A stretch of DNA of 64,000 nt from Enterovibrio gelatinilyticus (GTDB lineage Bacteria; Pseudomonadota; Gammaproteobacteria; Enterobacterales; Vibrionaceae), in contig NZ_JAJUBC010000025.1 in the NCBI RefSeq assembly GCF_028683095.1, positions 1 through 64,000 on the forward strand. Direction: 5' to 3'. The translations under genes were made by a program, and so were the position numbers. The notes below the pieces were generated by a model, which was not told the origin of the DNA, made no database searches, and worked only from the letters and a program-made list of their open reading frames with translations. This document shows, in pieces, positions 63,081 through 64,000 of the stretch (the first letter of the stretch is position 1; each line of letters begins with the position of its first letter).

Positions 63081-64000
63081 CAGTTCACCTTCGTAATTGC
63101 GCCTTGAATTTGGACCATAGCCCCGCCTTTGACCTCTGCCATGGCGCTACCATTAATGCTGACCATTGCGCCTTTAATATCGGCTTTACCTGACCCTTCA
63201 ACGGTCACCATTGCACCTTTTAGTTCCGCTTTTCCGCTGCCATTGATACTGATTTGTGGCGCATCGAGTTTGATACCGCTGTTGCTGATTTCCTGCTTAC
63301 ACGCGCCCACTGACAGAGAAATTTTGGTCTTGCCGCTGATCTCGATGGTTTGGCCGTCTACCGATACTTTTGATGTGGCTGAGACTTCGGCATTACTGCC
63401 TGCATCGACTTTGACATTTTTGTCGGAAGACAAGGCCATGTCTGCTTTGCTACTTGCCGTATATTTGTCGTCGGTTTTTGCGGTAAAGGCTTCTTTGCTG
63501 CTGATGTCGATGGTTTTCTCGACCGTGAGTGCTTCTTTGCCTGTCACGGTACGCGTGCTGTCATTTAGCACTTCGACCATAAAATCACGTTCTGCATGCA
63601 GGAACACTTCTTCCTTGTCTTTCTTGTCTTTCTTGTCTTTGAAGCGTAATTCGTTGCCGTTCTTGCTGCTGCCTTTTGGCGTTGAACGAGTTTTGATGCC
63701 GCTTTGTGTCGCAGCGGAGTAGGGCGGAATATTCTTGGTGTTATAAATTGACCCTGATACTACGGGTCTGTCTGGGTCACCTTCGATATAGCTGATAAGC
63801 ACTTCATCACCAATGCGTGGAATGAACTGCATACCAAAGCCATTACTCGCAGCACCTTGAACCACGGGAAGCCAGCAAGAGGTGTTTTCGTCGTTTTTGC
63901 CTTCAGTGTCCCAGTGAAACTGAACCTTCACTTGTCCCGATTTATCTTTGTAGATCTCTTCACTACTTGGGCCAGTGACGGTAGCAGTATGAATACTGTG
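63080..64000 (-). CDS. vgrG: VgrG type VI secretion spike protein (C-terminal part, cut by window end)
   Basis: The 3' end of a vgrG gene; the frame stays open to the last base of the window. The gp5-like OB domain is visible (VKVQFHWDTEGKND, CWLPVVQGAA, MQFIPRIGDEVLISYIEGDP), followed by the triple-stranded beta-helix with short repeats (GKAELKGAMVTVEGSGKADI). It ends at GAITKVN with no effector extension, so the cargo is likely carried by PAAR or an adaptor. GTG 63931 is internal, not the start. The stop overlaps the next gene by 1 base. Confidence 0.93.
   Translation of the reverse strand, partial: HSIHTATVTGPSSEEIYKDKSGQVKVQFHWDTEGKNDENTSCWLPVVQGAASNGFGMQFIPRIGDEVLISYIEGDPDRPVVSGSIYNTKNIPPYSAATQSGIKTRSTPKGSSKNGNELRFKDKKDKKDKEEVFLHAERDFMVEVLNDSTRTVTGKEALTVEKTIDISSKEAFTAKTDDKYTASSKADMALSSDKNVKVDAGSNAEVSATSKVSVDGQTIEISGKTKISLSVGACKQEISNSGIKLDAPQISINGSGKAELKGAMVTVEGSGKADIKGAMVSINGSAMAEVKGGAMVQIQGAITKVN

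Noticed and set aside
1-64000. CRISPR arrays, rRNA genes and riboswitches
   Set aside because: No regularly spaced repeats with unique spacers, no rRNA sequence and no recognisable riboswitch were seen on either strand.

Overview
The window looks like a chromosomal segment of a marine gammaproteobacterium, most likely a member of the Vibrionaceae. The evidence is gene content: FabV-type enoyl reductase, a large secreted multidomain chitinase, the enteric/vibrio block rlmI, yccX, tusE, yccA, an AapJQMP amino-acid importer, and a VgrG/PAAR type VI secretion (T6SS) locus. No marker fixes the genus. All family assignments come from reading motifs; no database search was run.

Layout. 1-8.6 kb: a short CstA-type transporter, a permease with Met/His-rich tandem repeats beside a His-rich small protein, a winged-helix protein, fabV-mgsA, mobB, a DEDDh exonuclease and an EEP-family hydrolase. 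8.7-13.7 kb: a four-gene BMP/nucleoside-type ABC importer operon. 13.7-22 kb: two CorC/HlyC-type membrane proteins, a CxxC protein, cytochrome c-prime, cytochrome b with an overlapping MarR regulator, several small genes and an ABC exporter. 22.3-25.5 kb: a five-domain GH18 chitinase. 25.7-32.2 kb: a propionate (methylcitrate) operon, GntR-prpB-prpC-prpD-prpE, preceded by three copies of a 12-bp palindrome. 32.3-41.8 kb: housekeeping genes (DUF2057, rlmI, a chemoreceptor, yccX, tusE, yccA) and the aap operon.

42.3-49.3 kb is an accessory region starting at tRNA-Ser(UGA). It is visibly AT-richer than its flanks and carries five same-strand genes, mostly of unknown function, including a caspase-like protease and a protein resembling defence-island proteins. 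It also has dispersed repeats, a perfect 19-bp hairpin, and an ISL3-type insertion sequence sitting inside one copy of the dispersed repeat. This is the part most likely to hold something undescribed.

49.3-60.4 kb returns to catabolism. A GH3 glycosidase with permuted domain order is divergent from an AraC regulator. Two divergent operons follow, built around an M24 hydrolase, a maleate-isomerase-like enzyme, an EamA transporter and an M20 amidohydrolase on one side, and a YheO/DauR-type regulator, RidA and diaminopropionate ammonia-lyase on the other. I infer that together they take up an acylated or cyclic diamino acid, hydrolyse it and split it to pyruvate and ammonia. 60.6-64 kb holds a small Ser/Thr kinase, a LysE exporter and the PAAR, adaptor-like and VgrG genes of an orphan T6SS locus; vgrG runs off the window.
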